Assembly (NCBI RefSeq): GCF_900104845.1
Contig: NZ_FNSR01000001.1
Coordinates: 3,644,916-3,708,915 of the forward strand
DNA from: Paraburkholderia caballeronis
GTDB taxonomy: Bacteria > Pseudomonadota > Gammaproteobacteria > Burkholderiales > Burkholderiaceae
Direction: 5' to 3'
Length of the DNA: 64,000 nucleotides
Shown here: positions 11,489-20,459 of the stretch, in pieces
How positions within the stretch are numbered: the stretch's first letter is position 1
How the letters are laid out: every line of letters starts with the position of its first letter
Notes under the pieces: model-generated
Seen by the model: only the letters and a program-made list of their open reading frames with translations
Database searches by the model: none
What the model was told of the DNA's origin: nothing
Position numbers and translations under genes: made by a program

Positions 11489-13093
11489 ATGCGCTTCACG
11501 CTGTCCGCCATCGCACCCGCCGCGCTCGCGGCCGCGCTCGCCGTCGCCGCCGCACCCGCGCTCGCGAAACCGCTGACGGTCTGCACCGAGTCGAGCCCGG
11601 ACGGCTTCGACGTCGTGCAGTTCAACTCGCTCGTGACGACGAACGCGTCCGCCGACGTGATCTTCAATTCGCTCGTCGCGTACGACGAGGCCGCTAAAAA
11701 GGTCGTACCGTCGCTCGCCGACAAGTGGGACGTGAGCGCGGACGGCCTCACGTACACGTTCCATCTGCGCCCGAACGTGCCGTTCCAGACGACCGCGTGG
11801 TTCAAGCCGACGCGCCCGTTCGACGCGGACGACGTCGTGTTCACGTTCGCGCGGATGCTCGACCCGGACAATCCGTGGCACAAGGTGACCGGCGCGAGCG
11901 GCTTCCCGCACGCGCAGTCGATGGGGCTGCCGAAGCTGATCAAGTCCGTCTCGAAGGTCGACGACCATACGGTGAAGTTCGTGCTGAGCGAGCCGAATGC
12001 GACGTTCCTGTCGATCCTGACGATGGGTTTCGCGTCGATCTACCCGGCCGAATACGCAGACCAGTTGCTGAAGGCCGGCAAGCCGACGGACCTGAACGCG
12101 CAGCCGGTCGGCACCGGCCCGTTCGTGCTGAAGAGCTACACGAAGGACGCAGTGATCCGCTACGACGTGAACCCGTCGTACTGGGGGCCGAAGCCGAAGG
12201 TCGACCGGCTGATCTACGCGATCACGCCGGACGCTGCGGTGCGCGCGCAGAAGGTGAAGGCCGGCGAATGCCAGATCGCGCTGTCACCGAAGCCGCAGGA
12301 CGTCGCGGCCGCGAAGGGCGACAGCGCGCTGAGGGTCGTGCAAACGCCCGCGTTCATGACCGCGTTCGTCGCGCTGAACACGCAGAAGAAGCCGCTCGAC
12401 AACCCTAAGGTGCGTCAGGCACTGAACATGGCGTTCGATCGCACGACGTATCTGAAAACGGTATTCGACAACACCGCGACGCCCGCGACGAACCCGTGGC
12501 CGCCGATCACGTGGGGCTACAACCATTCGATCCAGCCGTATCCGTACGACGTCGCGAAGGCGAAACAACTGCTCGCGTCGGCCGGTTTCCCGAACGGTTT
12601 CGCGACGACGATCTGGGTGCGGCCGAACGGCAGCGTGCTGAACCCGAACCCGCGCGCGGGCGCGGAACTGCTGCAGGCCGACTTCGCGAAGATCGGCGTG
12701 AAGGCGGACATCAAGGTGATCGAATGGGGCGAACTCATCAAGGAGGCGAAGCAGGGCCAGCACGACACGCTGTTCATGGGCTGGGCCGGCGACAACGGCG
12801 ACCCGGACAACTATCTGTCGCCGCTCTTCAGCTGCAACGCGGTGCAGTCGGGGATCAACTTCGCGCGCTTCTGCGACACACAGTTAGACAAGCTGATCGC
12901 GGACGGCAAGGCAACGCCGGACATCGCGAAACGCACGAAGGCGTATGAAGCCGCGCAGAAGATCATCCACGATCAGGCGCTGTGGATTCCGCTCGGTTAC
13001 CCGGTTGCCGCCGCGATCACGCGTGCGAACGTCGGCGGTTATCAGGTGAGTCCGTTCGGACGGCAGAACTTCGCGGGCGTGTCGGTGCAATAA
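11489..13093 (+). CDS. dppA: periplasmic dipeptide/oligopeptide-binding protein (DppA-like)
   Basis: 534-residue solute-binding protein of family 5. A signal peptide ends near AAPALA; the mature protein starts KPLTVCTESSPDGFD and shows the family signature region LADKWDVSADGLTYTFHLRPNVPF, plus a Cys pair in the C-terminal lobe as in DppA. GGAG lies before the ATG at 11489. It delivers peptides to an ABC importer, but no dppBCDF permease or ATPase genes are in the window, so here the gene stands alone. It ends at a terminator shared with the convergent sulfate-binding protein gene. Confidence 0.88.
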   Translation: MRFTLSAIAPAALAAALAVAAAPALAKPLTVCTESSPDGFDVVQFNSLVTTNASADVIFNSLVAYDEAAKKVVPSLADKWDVSADGLTYTFHLRPNVPFQTTAWFKPTRPFDADDVVFTFARMLDPDNPWHKVTGASGFPHAQSMGLPKLIKSVSKVDDHTVKFVLSEPNATFLSILTMGFASIYPAEYADQLLKAGKPTDLNAQPVGTGPFVLKSYTKDAVIRYDVNPSYWGPKPKVDRLIYAITPDAAVRAQKVKAGECQIALSPKPQDVAAAKGDSALRVVQTPAFMTAFVALNTQKKPLDNPKVRQALNMAFDRTTYLKTVFDNTATPATNPWPPITWGYNHSIQPYPYDVAKAKQLLASAGFPNGFATTIWVRPNGSVLNPNPRAGAELLQADFAKIGVKADIKVIEWGELIKEAKQGQHDTLFMGWAGDNGDPDNYLSPLFSCNAVQSGINFARFCDTQLDKLIADGKATPDIAKRTKAYEAAQKIIHDQALWIPLGYPVAAAITRANVGGYQVSPFGRQNFAGVSVQ

Positions 13094-13126
13094 ACGCGTG
13101 CAGTAAGCCCGCCGCCGCCCGCAACG

Positions 13127-13161
13127 AAAAAGGCGCTTCGGTTTTCCGAAGCGCCTTTTTT
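13127..13161. terminator. bidirectional terminator between dppA-like and sbp-like genes
   Basis: Perfect 12-bp stem (AAGGCGCTTCGG at 13130-13141, loop TTTT, partner 13146-13157) flanked by A residues on the left and T residues on the right, so it works in both directions. The stop codon of the minus-strand gene (13160-13162) lies within its right edge. Confidence 0.9.
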
Positions 13162-14182
13162 ACTTGAGGCCCGCGACGATCTGGTCGTACGTGCCGCCGT
13201 CCGAGAAGTGCGTCTGCTGCGCCTTCTGCCAGCTGCCGAACACCTGCTCGACAGTGAAGGTCTTCAGCGGCTTGAACTCGTCCGCGTGTTTCGCGAGCAC
13301 CGCGGCGTCGCGCGGCCGCAGATGGTGCTGCGCGATGATCTCCTGCGCGGCCGGCGTGTACAGGTAGTCCAGATACGCCTGCGCGACCTTGCGGGTGCCG
13401 CGCTTGTCGACCACCTTGTCGACGATCGACACCGGCGGCTCCGCGAGCAGGCTCACCGACGGATACACCGCCTCGAAGTCGTTCGCGCCGACGCCGCTGC
13501 GGATCAGGCCGACCTCGTTCTCGAACGTGACCAGCACGTCGCCGATGCCGCGCTGCGTGAACGTGGTCGTCGCGCCGCGGCCGCCCGCGTCGAGCACCGG
13601 CACGTTGTGCAGCAGCGCCTTCGCGAAGTCGAACGCCTGCGCATCGGTTGCGCCCTGCTGCTTGCGGTAGCCCCAGGCGGCCAGATACGCATAACGGCCG
13701 TTGCCGGACGTCTTCGGATTCGCGATCACGACCTGGATGCCCGGCTTCACGAGATCGCTCCAGTCGTTGATGTGCTTCGGGTTGCCCTTGCGCACGAGGA
13801 ACACCATCGTCGTCGTGTACGGCGCGCTGTCGTACGGCAGCCGCTTGCGCCAGTCCGCCGGCACCAGTTGGCCGCGCTCCGCGAGCAGGTCGATGTCGTT
13901 CGGCTGGTTCATCGTCACGACGTCGGCCTGCAACCCTTGCAGCACCGACAGCGCCTGCGCGCTCGACGCGCCGTGCGACTGGCGGATCGACACGGTCTCG
14001 CCGGTCTTCTGCTTGTACTGCTCGATGAACGCCGTGTTGATGTCCTTGTACAGCTCGCGCGTCACGTCGTACGACACGTTGAGCAGCGACGTGTCGGCGG
14101 CGGCATTGCCGGCCGCGAAGGTCGCCGAAGCTGCGATGAGTCCTGCGCCGAGCCAGCGCGATACGCGTCCCGAAACTGCCAT
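13160..14182 (-). CDS. sbp: periplasmic sulfate-binding protein (Sbp-like)
   Basis: 340 residues. The signal peptide ends near GNAAA, and the mature protein begins DTSLLNVSYDVTRELYKDIN, matching the SYDPTRELY signature of sulfate/thiosulfate-binding proteins. SHGASSAQA and TFTQRGIGDVLVTFENE are other family segments. The ATG at 14182 has GGGGAACACC just upstream; an upstream in-frame ATG lacks a signal peptide. In many genomes sbp precedes cysTWA, but here no permease or ATPase genes follow; the next gene is convergent. Confidence 0.9.
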   Translation of the reverse strand: MAVSGRVSRWLGAGLIAASATFAAGNAAADTSLLNVSYDVTRELYKDINTAFIEQYKQKTGETVSIRQSHGASSAQALSVLQGLQADVVTMNQPNDIDLLAERGQLVPADWRKRLPYDSAPYTTTMVFLVRKGNPKHINDWSDLVKPGIQVVIANPKTSGNGRYAYLAAWGYRKQQGATDAQAFDFAKALLHNVPVLDAGGRGATTTFTQRGIGDVLVTFENEVGLIRSGVGANDFEAVYPSVSLLAEPPVSIVDKVVDKRGTRKVAQAYLDYLYTPAAQEIIAQHHLRPRDAAVLAKHADEFKPLKTFTVEQVFGSWQKAQQTHFSDGGTYDQIVAGLK

Positions 14183-14319
14183 GGTGTTCCCCGTCTGTTG
14201 TTGAAAGGCGTCGCCGGCCGCCGCATGCGGCGCGCCGCCGACCCACGATTCTAGCGGGGTCGCCCGCATCGCTTATGCGCGAAGCGGCTTTGCTTATCAG
14301 GATTCGAGCTATAGGCGGG

Positions 14320-15099
14320 TCACGCCATGATGTGCGCGCCGCCGTCGATGTACACGGTGTTGCCGCTCATCCGGCGCGCGTACGGCGTCGCGAGGTACGC
14401 GGTCGCATAGCCGACGTCCATGATGTCGACCAGTTCGCCGAGCGGCGCGCGGTCCACCGCTTCCGCGAGCATCCGGTCGAAGTCCGGCAGGCCGGACGCC
14501 GCGCGCGTCTTCAGCGGCCCCGGCGAGATCGCATGCACGCGGATTCCGCGCGGCCCGAGTTCGTACGCGAGGTAGCGGCACGCGGATTCGAGCGCGGCCT
14601 TCACCGGACCCATCAGGTTGTAGCTCGGCACCACACGGTTCGCGCCGTCGTAGCTCATCGCGAACAGCGTGCCGCCGTCGCGCATCAGCGGCGCCGCCCG
14701 CTTCGCCATCCGGATGAACGAGTGGCACGACACGTCCATCGCATAGGCGAAACCCTGCGCGGACGAATCGAGCAGGCCGCCCTGAAGATCGATCTTCGGC
14801 GCGAACGCGATCGAATGCAGCGCGATGTCGAGCCCGCCCCACGTGTCGCGCAGCGACGCGAACACCGCGTCGAGCTGCTCGTCGCTTTCGACGTTCAGCG
14901 GCAGCAGCAGGTCCGCGCCGAGTTCGGCCGCGAGCGGCTCGACGTAGGCTTTCGCCTTGTCGTTCAGGTAGGTGAGCGCGAGCCGCGCGCCGAGGTCGCG
15001 GAACGCGCGCGCGCAGCCGTACGCGATCGAGTCCGCGTTCGCGACGCCGGTCACGAGCGCATGCATGCCGGCGAGCGGCAGTTGGGGAGTGGACGACAT
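14320..15099 (-). CDS. fabI: enoyl-[acyl-carrier-protein] reductase, FabI family
   Basis: 259-residue member of the SDR superfamily with FabI-type features: the divergent nucleotide loop TGVANADSIAYG (instead of TGxxxGIG), the HSIAFAPK segment, the catalytic pair in SYNLMGPVKAALE (Tyr then Lys after six residues) and AISPGPLKTRAASG. FabI reduces enoyl-ACP in the last step of the fatty acid elongation cycle. Its place beside DUF3141, pta and ackA rather than in a fab cluster suggests a second FabI copy or a related enoyl-CoA reductase. Confidence 0.85.
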   Translation of the reverse strand: MSSTPQLPLAGMHALVTGVANADSIAYGCARAFRDLGARLALTYLNDKAKAYVEPLAAELGADLLLPLNVESDEQLDAVFASLRDTWGGLDIALHSIAFAPKIDLQGGLLDSSAQGFAYAMDVSCHSFIRMAKRAAPLMRDGGTLFAMSYDGANRVVPSYNLMGPVKAALESACRYLAYELGPRGIRVHAISPGPLKTRAASGLPDFDRMLAEAVDRAPLGELVDIMDVGYATAYLATPYARRMSGNTVYIDGGAHIMA

Positions 15100-15230
15100 G
15101 ACAGACCTCGCTGATAGGACGCCGATGCGGTGACGTCGATGACGTGACGCCGACGATGCAGTTTGCCGCGCGTGCCGCAGCGAAAACGCGCGCGCGGAAA
15201 CAATACGAAAGCGGTACCCGGAGGATGGCG

Positions 15231-15284
15231 GATCGGCGGACCTTGCGACGCGGGACGGAACACGCCGCGCAAGGTCCGCCGATC
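15231..15284. repeat. perfect 17-bp inverted repeat between the DUF3141 and fabI-like genes
   Basis: The left arm GATCGGCGGACCTTGCG (15231-15247) is an exact reverse complement of 15268-15284, with a 20-nt loop. There is no T run on either side, so it is not a classical terminator. It lies in the 206-nt gap between two minus-strand genes and would form a very stable hairpin in a joint transcript. Confidence 0.8.
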
Positions 15285-15305
15285 GGTGCTGCGCTCAGGC
15301 CGCGC

Positions 15306-17840
15306 TTATTCGCCGGCGGCCCGCGTCACCCGCCGCCGCCCGACCGGCGACGCCGCCGCGCGCGCCGGAGACCCGGATGCGGGCCGCACGCGCTTCGTCG
15401 TCTTCACCGCTTTCGCGGCGGTCTTTGCGCCGGCTGCCGGTTTCGACCCGGCGCCGGCGGCGGCCTTCGCCTTCGGCTTCACCGACGACTTCGCGCCAAC
15501 CGCCGCGCCAGCCGGCTGCGCTTCGTGCTCGACGATCGGCACCGCAACTTCCGCCGTCACCGCTTTGTCGTGCACGGGCGCCGCGGCCTGCGGCGCCGGC
15601 GCTTCGAACTTCGGCGCAACCGTTGCGACTGGCGCGGGCAAAGCGGGCTTCCCGGCACCCGTCTCCACGCCGAACACCTGCTCGACCTCGCGGAAGCGCG
15701 CGCGCCGTTCGCCGTCGAGCGGCCCGTTCACCGTGAACACGCGATACACGGCGACGAGCAGCGCGCGCCGCGTCGCGACGTCCGGCACGAGTTCCGGCAG
15801 CGCCTCGATCGCGGCCTTCGGATCGAGCTGCACGATGAAGCCCTGGCGGCGCGCGGCGGCCTTCAGTTCCGCGACCGTCGGCTGATTGTCGCCGAGGTAT
15901 TGCCGCGCGAGTTCGCGCATCCGCTGGAACGGCCGGTACTGCACCGTGTGCATTTCGTCCGCGAGATACGCAACGATCCGCATGAACGCATCGACGAGGC
16001 TGCCCTTCGCGAGATTCTCGCGCGCCGCCTTGAGCCGCAGCGTCGCCAGTTCCTTGCGCAGTTCCATCAGCGGCGGCGCGGTCGGATTGAGCGGCGTGTT
16101 CGGCACGACGCCGACGAGCGCCTGCACCCAAGGCGCCGAATACACGTTGTAGAACGTGCTTTCGACCCACGCGTCGCGCGTGTCGCGATAGCTGTCGAGC
16201 ACCGACTCGATGGTCGCCGACATCTGCTTTTCCAGCAGCACGAACGGATTGTCCGCCGCGACCGGCCGGCGATGGCTGCGCACCGTGTCCGCGACGGCCG
16301 GCAGCACCGCGAGCGCCGGGTTCGCGTCGCTCAGCACGCTGCGCTCGACGCGCGACGGATGCGTCTCGCGCAGCAGATGCGCGGAAAACGCGTTGCTCGA
16401 CGCCCGCACGAACGGCGACACGAACAGGTCGTACAACCGCTGGTTGTTCTCCGCGAAACGCCGCACGACTTCGAACGGCTGCTCATCGGTGCGGCCGTCG
16501 TCCAGCGCGAGGATGTCGTCGGTCGTGCGCCGCTCGAAGCGGATCTCATAACGCCCTTCGAGGGCTTCGAGCCGCCCCGCCTCCGGCGTCGTGTCGGTGA
16601 TCTTCGCTTCGTACAGGCCCGGCGGCAGCACGTCGATCAGGTCGAGCGCCGAGAACAGTTCGGTATGCTCGCGGTTCGCGACGCTCGACGACACGAAGAT
16701 CCCGAGGTGCCCGACCTTGTCGTGCAGGCAATAGACGATCACCTGCTCGTTCGCGATGATCTCGTCGACGCTCGCGTACAGGTCCGGAATCCAGTTCAGC
16801 GCCTGCTGCGGCGGCGTGATGTTGTCGCCCCACGACGCGAGCACGATGATCGGCGTGCGGATGTTGCGCAGATCGACCGGCGCGCGCGCGTTCTTCGCGT
16901 ACACCTCGTTGCGCGTCAGATGATTGCCGACGAACAGGTTCTGCACGATCCAGTCGATTTCCGCGCGGTTCAACTGGAAGTGGCCGCCCCACCAGCGTTC
17001 GAATTCGAGGAAGCGATCGCGCTCCGTGTCGACCTTCGCGTACAGGTTGTACAGCTTGCCCCACAGCGTATTCGCCGGGTTCAGGCTCTCGAAGTTCTGC
17101 ACGAGGTACGCGCCGTCGAAGTGGCCGTCGCCCAGGTCCGACGCGAGCGACGCGACCCACGACCCGCCGAGCATGCCGCCCGAATAGCGCATCGGATTCT
17201 TGCCGCGCACACCGGCCCAGTACGACAGCGGCGAGCCCGCGAGCATCAGCGGGCCGACGAGTTCCGGCGCGGACGCGGCGAGCAGCGCGGCGGCCCAGCC
17301 GCCCTGGCAGTTGCCGATCACGAACGGCAGGCCGTCCGCGTCCGGATGCAGTTCGCGCACCTTGCGCAGGAACGCGGCCTCGGCGCGCGCAACCGACTGG
17401 ATCGTCTGCGTCTCGCACGGCACCGGGAAGAACGTCACGAAATAACACGGGTGCCCCTTGCGGAGCGCGACGCCGATCTCGCTGTCCATCTTGAAACCCG
17501 CGATGCCGGGGCCGTGGCCCGCGCGCGGGTCGATCACGACGAACGGGCGCATCCGCGGATCGGTCGGCGCATCGTCGGCCGGCAGGATGCGCAGCAGCGC
17601 GTAATTCGCCGGGTCGTCGAGTTCGCGGCCGTCCACGACGACTTCGTAAGGAAAGGTGAGCACCGGCGGCATGCCGGCCTTCTCGTGCAGGTAAGTCTCG
17701 TTGCCGCGTTCGCGCAGCACGTCGAGAAACAGCACGCTGCGCTGCCACGCGTCGAACAGGTAATCGGTCAGGGGCTGGAGCGCCGCGGGCACGGTTGGCG
17801 GCGCGGCGACGGAAGGAAATGCGGGAGCGGAAACTGCCAC
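15306..17840 (-). CDS. DUF3141 protein with PHA-synthase-like alpha/beta hydrolase core
   Basis: About 844 residues. The N-terminal 450 residues form an alpha/beta hydrolase with the box GNCQGG, placing a cysteine (Cys178) where lipases have serine. This is the GxCxG box of poly(hydroxyalkanoate) synthases. A triad acid (ASWGDNITPP) and base (VGHLGIF) follow, as in PhaC. The C-terminal half is helical, ending in a Lys/Ala/Pro-rich histone-like tail from about residue 760. The family is DUF3141, of unknown function. The GTG at 17840 is preferred because GAGGAG lies 9 nt upstream. It is divergent from pta-ackA. Confidence 0.85.
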   Translation of the reverse strand: MAVSAPAFPSVAAPPTVPAALQPLTDYLFDAWQRSVLFLDVLRERGNETYLHEKAGMPPVLTFPYEVVVDGRELDDPANYALLRILPADDAPTDPRMRPFVVIDPRAGHGPGIAGFKMDSEIGVALRKGHPCYFVTFFPVPCETQTIQSVARAEAAFLRKVRELHPDADGLPFVIGNCQGGWAAALLAASAPELVGPLMLAGSPLSYWAGVRGKNPMRYSGGMLGGSWVASLASDLGDGHFDGAYLVQNFESLNPANTLWGKLYNLYAKVDTERDRFLEFERWWGGHFQLNRAEIDWIVQNLFVGNHLTRNEVYAKNARAPVDLRNIRTPIIVLASWGDNITPPQQALNWIPDLYASVDEIIANEQVIVYCLHDKVGHLGIFVSSSVANREHTELFSALDLIDVLPPGLYEAKITDTTPEAGRLEALEGRYEIRFERRTTDDILALDDGRTDEQPFEVVRRFAENNQRLYDLFVSPFVRASSNAFSAHLLRETHPSRVERSVLSDANPALAVLPAVADTVRSHRRPVAADNPFVLLEKQMSATIESVLDSYRDTRDAWVESTFYNVYSAPWVQALVGVVPNTPLNPTAPPLMELRKELATLRLKAARENLAKGSLVDAFMRIVAYLADEMHTVQYRPFQRMRELARQYLGDNQPTVAELKAAARRQGFIVQLDPKAAIEALPELVPDVATRRALLVAVYRVFTVNGPLDGERRARFREVEQVFGVETGAGKPALPAPVATVAPKFEAPAPQAAAPVHDKAVTAEVAVPIVEHEAQPAGAAVGAKSSVKPKAKAAAGAGSKPAAGAKTAAKAVKTTKRVRPASGSPARAAASPVGRRRVTRAAGE

Positions 17841-18205
17841 GACACGTTTCTCCTCGATAAGGGAGCGCCGGAATGCGGGATCGGATAGCGGCAGACCGCA
17901 TCGCGAGCGAGCGGCCCGCTCGCGGCGAGCGCGCACCGGCGACGCGTCGTCACGCAGCGCCATGCTGCACCGCGGTATCTCAATTTAGAAAGCGTGCCGG
18001 TCAAAGTCAAGCGTCCGGCAAAGGGCAGGATCGCGCGACAACATGAACGATGCATGACGCCGCACGCGGCACTCCGCCGCATCTGCTAAAAAACAAGGAC
18101 AGATACCGCACAGCGATCCGGAACCCTGATTTACACTGAGGTCCGCCTTGCGCTGCAGCAACGCAGCGCGCCGCGGGAAACCGCCCGTGCAGCACGGAGA
18201 CGTTC
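17841..18205. other. 365-nt intergenic region between the DUF3141 gene and pta
   Basis: It must hold the divergent promoters of the DUF3141 gene and of pta-ackA. A less GC-rich stretch occurs near 17970-18010 and another around 18085-18135, but I could not assign convincing -35/-10 pairs, an FNR box or a sigma-54 site. No coding sequence is supported here. Confidence 0.5.
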
Positions 18206-19147
18206 ATGACTTCATCGCCTGACAAGTACTCTGCGCTGCTTCAGCGCTGCGCCGGATTCCCGGCGATTCCCACCGCCGTCGCGCATCCATGCGACGCTTC
18301 GTCGCTGAGCGGCGCGCTCGATGCGGCGAGCCTCGGACTGATCGTGCCGATCCTCGTCGGCCCGGAAGCGAAGATCCGCTCGGTCGCCGCCGAAACGAAC
18401 GTGTCGCTCGACGGCGTGAAGATCGTCGACGCGCCGCACAGCCACGCGGCCGCCGAAAAAGCGGTGCTCGCGGTGCGCAGCGGCGAGGCGGAACTGCTGA
18501 TGAAAGGCAGCCTGCACACCGACGAACTGCTGCACGAAGTGGCGTCGTCGACGAACGGGCTGCGCACCGAACGCCGGCTGTCGCACGTGTTCGCGATGGA
18601 CGTGCCGTCGTATCACAAGCCGCTCTTCATCACCGACGCGGCGGTGAACATCTTCCCGAAGCTCGCGGACAAGGCCGACATCGTGCGCAACGCGATCGAA
18701 CTCGTGCAGGCGCTCGGCATTCCGCTGCCGAAGGTCGCGATCCTGTCCGCGGTCGAGACGGTCACCGACAAGATCCCGTCGACGATCGACGCGGCCGCGC
18801 TGTGCAAGATGAGCGACCGCGGCCAGATCACCGGCGCGCTGCTCGACGGCCCCCTCGCGTTCGACAACGCGATCAGCCACGAGGCCGCGCGCATCAAGGG
18901 CATCCGCTCGGAGGTCGCCGGCGACCCGGACATCCTGCTCGTGCCCGACCTCGAAGCGGGCAACATGCTCGCGAAGCAGCTGACCTTTCTCGCCGGCGCG
19001 GAAGCGGCCGGCATCGTGCTCGGCGCGCGCGTGCCGATCATCCTGACGAGCCGCGCGGACACCGTGCGCTCGCGGATCGGCAGTTGCGCGATCGCGGTGC
19101 TGCTCGCGCATGCGCGGCGCGCGCGCAAGACCACGGAGGCCGCGTGA
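18206..19147 (+). CDS. pta: phosphate acetyltransferase (Pta/Ptb family)
   Basis: 313 residues, the short single-domain form without the N-terminal DRTGG part. The conserved LMKGSLHTDELL near residue 96, FITDAAVNIFP and LDGPLAFDNAIS are typical of phosphate acetyl/butyryltransferases. It interconverts acetyl-CoA and acetyl phosphate. Its stop overlaps the start of ackA (GTGA), so the two enzymes are translationally coupled and form an acetyl-CoA to acetate/ATP path. The acyl preference (acetyl or butyryl) cannot be told for sure. Confidence 0.9.
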   Translation: MTSSPDKYSALLQRCAGFPAIPTAVAHPCDASSLSGALDAASLGLIVPILVGPEAKIRSVAAETNVSLDGVKIVDAPHSHAAAEKAVLAVRSGEAELLMKGSLHTDELLHEVASSTNGLRTERRLSHVFAMDVPSYHKPLFITDAAVNIFPKLADKADIVRNAIELVQALGIPLPKVAILSAVETVTDKIPSTIDAAALCKMSDRGQITGALLDGPLAFDNAISHEAARIKGIRSEVAGDPDILLVPDLEAGNMLAKQLTFLAGAEAAGIVLGARVPIILTSRADTVRSRIGSCAIAVLLAHARRARKTTEAA

Positions 19148-20391
19148 GCACGCTTGCCCATCCGCTTCCGGCGATCGAGGGCCACGTCGTCCTCGTCGTC
19201 AACGCGGGATCGTCGAGCATCAAGTGCTCGGTGTATCGCGTGGTCGACGACCCACAGGCCGAAGGCGGCGCGCGCGCGATTCTCGGCGCGGGCGGCCAGA
19301 TCGAGGCGATCGGCGTGACGCCGCGCGTGGTCGCCCACATGGCGGACGGCCGGCTGATCGTCGACGAGACGTTTCCGGTCGCGCAGGTGTCCGACCATGA
19401 CGCCGCGTTCCGGCTGCTGCGGCTCGTGCTCGCGGTCGGGCTGCGCGACACGCCGCCCGCCGCGATCGGCCACCGCGTCGTGCACGGCGGCGCGCATCAC
19501 GCGGACGCGGTGCTGATCGACGACGCGGTGATCGAGGAACTCGACGCGCTGACGCCGCTCGCGCCGCTGCACCAGCCGCACAACCTGGAGGCGATCCGCG
19601 CGGTGCGCGCGGCCGCGCCGGATCTGGTGCAGGTCGCGTGCTTCGACACCGCGTTCCACGCGCGCGCCGGCGTGCTCGCGAAGCTGTTCGCGCTGCCGTA
19701 CAGCTACTACGAGAACGGCATCCACCGTTACGGCTTTCATGGGCTGTCGTACGAGTACATCGCGCGGCGGCTGCATACGGTCGCGCCGGAGATCGCGCGC
19801 GGCCGCGTGATCGTCGCGCATCTCGGCAACGGCGCGAGCCTGTGCGCGATGCAGGACGGCAAGAGCGTCGAGACGACGATGGGCCTCACCGCGCTCGACG
19901 GCCTGCCGATGGGCACGCGTTGCGGCGCGCTCGACGCGGGCGCGGTGCTGTGGATGATGGCGCGCGGAATGAGCCGCGACGACATCGAAAAGACGCTTTA
20001 TCAGGAGTCCGGGCTGAAGGGGCTGTCCGGCATCAGCAGCGACATGCGCGAGCTGCTGGCGAGCGACAGCGAACGCGCGAAGCTCGCGATCGAGTTCTTC
20101 ACGTACCGGATTGCGCAGGACATCGGCAAGCTCGCGGTGACGCTCGGCGGACTGGACGGCGTCGTGTTCACCGGCGGCATCGGCGAGCATGCCGCGCCGG
20201 TGCGCGAAGCGGTGTGCGCGCGGCTGAAGGGATTGTTCGGCATCGACGTCGATCACGACGCGAACGCGGCGAACAAGCTGCGGATCGACGCGCACGGCAG
20301 CCGTGTGCCGGTGTTTGCGATCCCGACCGACGAGGAAGGGATGATCGCGCTGCACACCGCGCGCATTCTGCGCGACTCGCACAAGGGGTGA
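19144..20391 (+). CDS. ackA: acetate kinase
   Basis: 415 residues of the acetokinase family. The N-terminal VNAGSSSIKC holds the catalytic Asn and phosphate loop, HRVVHGG and the GFHGLSYEY histidine follow, and VFTGGIGEHA lies near the C-terminus. It makes ATP and acetate from acetyl phosphate (or the reverse). The GTG start at 19144 overlaps the pta stop by four bases. The frame is open far upstream, but only this start leaves pta intact and matches the family's N-terminus. Confidence 0.94.
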   Translation: MSTLAHPLPAIEGHVVLVVNAGSSSIKCSVYRVVDDPQAEGGARAILGAGGQIEAIGVTPRVVAHMADGRLIVDETFPVAQVSDHDAAFRLLRLVLAVGLRDTPPAAIGHRVVHGGAHHADAVLIDDAVIEELDALTPLAPLHQPHNLEAIRAVRAAAPDLVQVACFDTAFHARAGVLAKLFALPYSYYENGIHRYGFHGLSYEYIARRLHTVAPEIARGRVIVAHLGNGASLCAMQDGKSVETTMGLTALDGLPMGTRCGALDAGAVLWMMARGMSRDDIEKTLYQESGLKGLSGISSDMRELLASDSERAKLAIEFFTYRIAQDIGKLAVTLGGLDGVVFTGGIGEHAAPVREAVCARLKGLFGIDVDHDANAANKLRIDAHGSRVPVFAIPTDEEGMIALHTARILRDSHKG

Positions 20392-20459
20392 GTTTTCGGC
20401 ACGCGGGCGGCGGCGCTTGCCGCTCTTTACGCACATTTGCCCGCTGCTTCACGCGAAGT

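Noticed and set aside
18000..18205. FNR/ANR box before pta-ackA
   Set aside because: No TTGAT-N4-ATCAA-like dyad is present in the gap.
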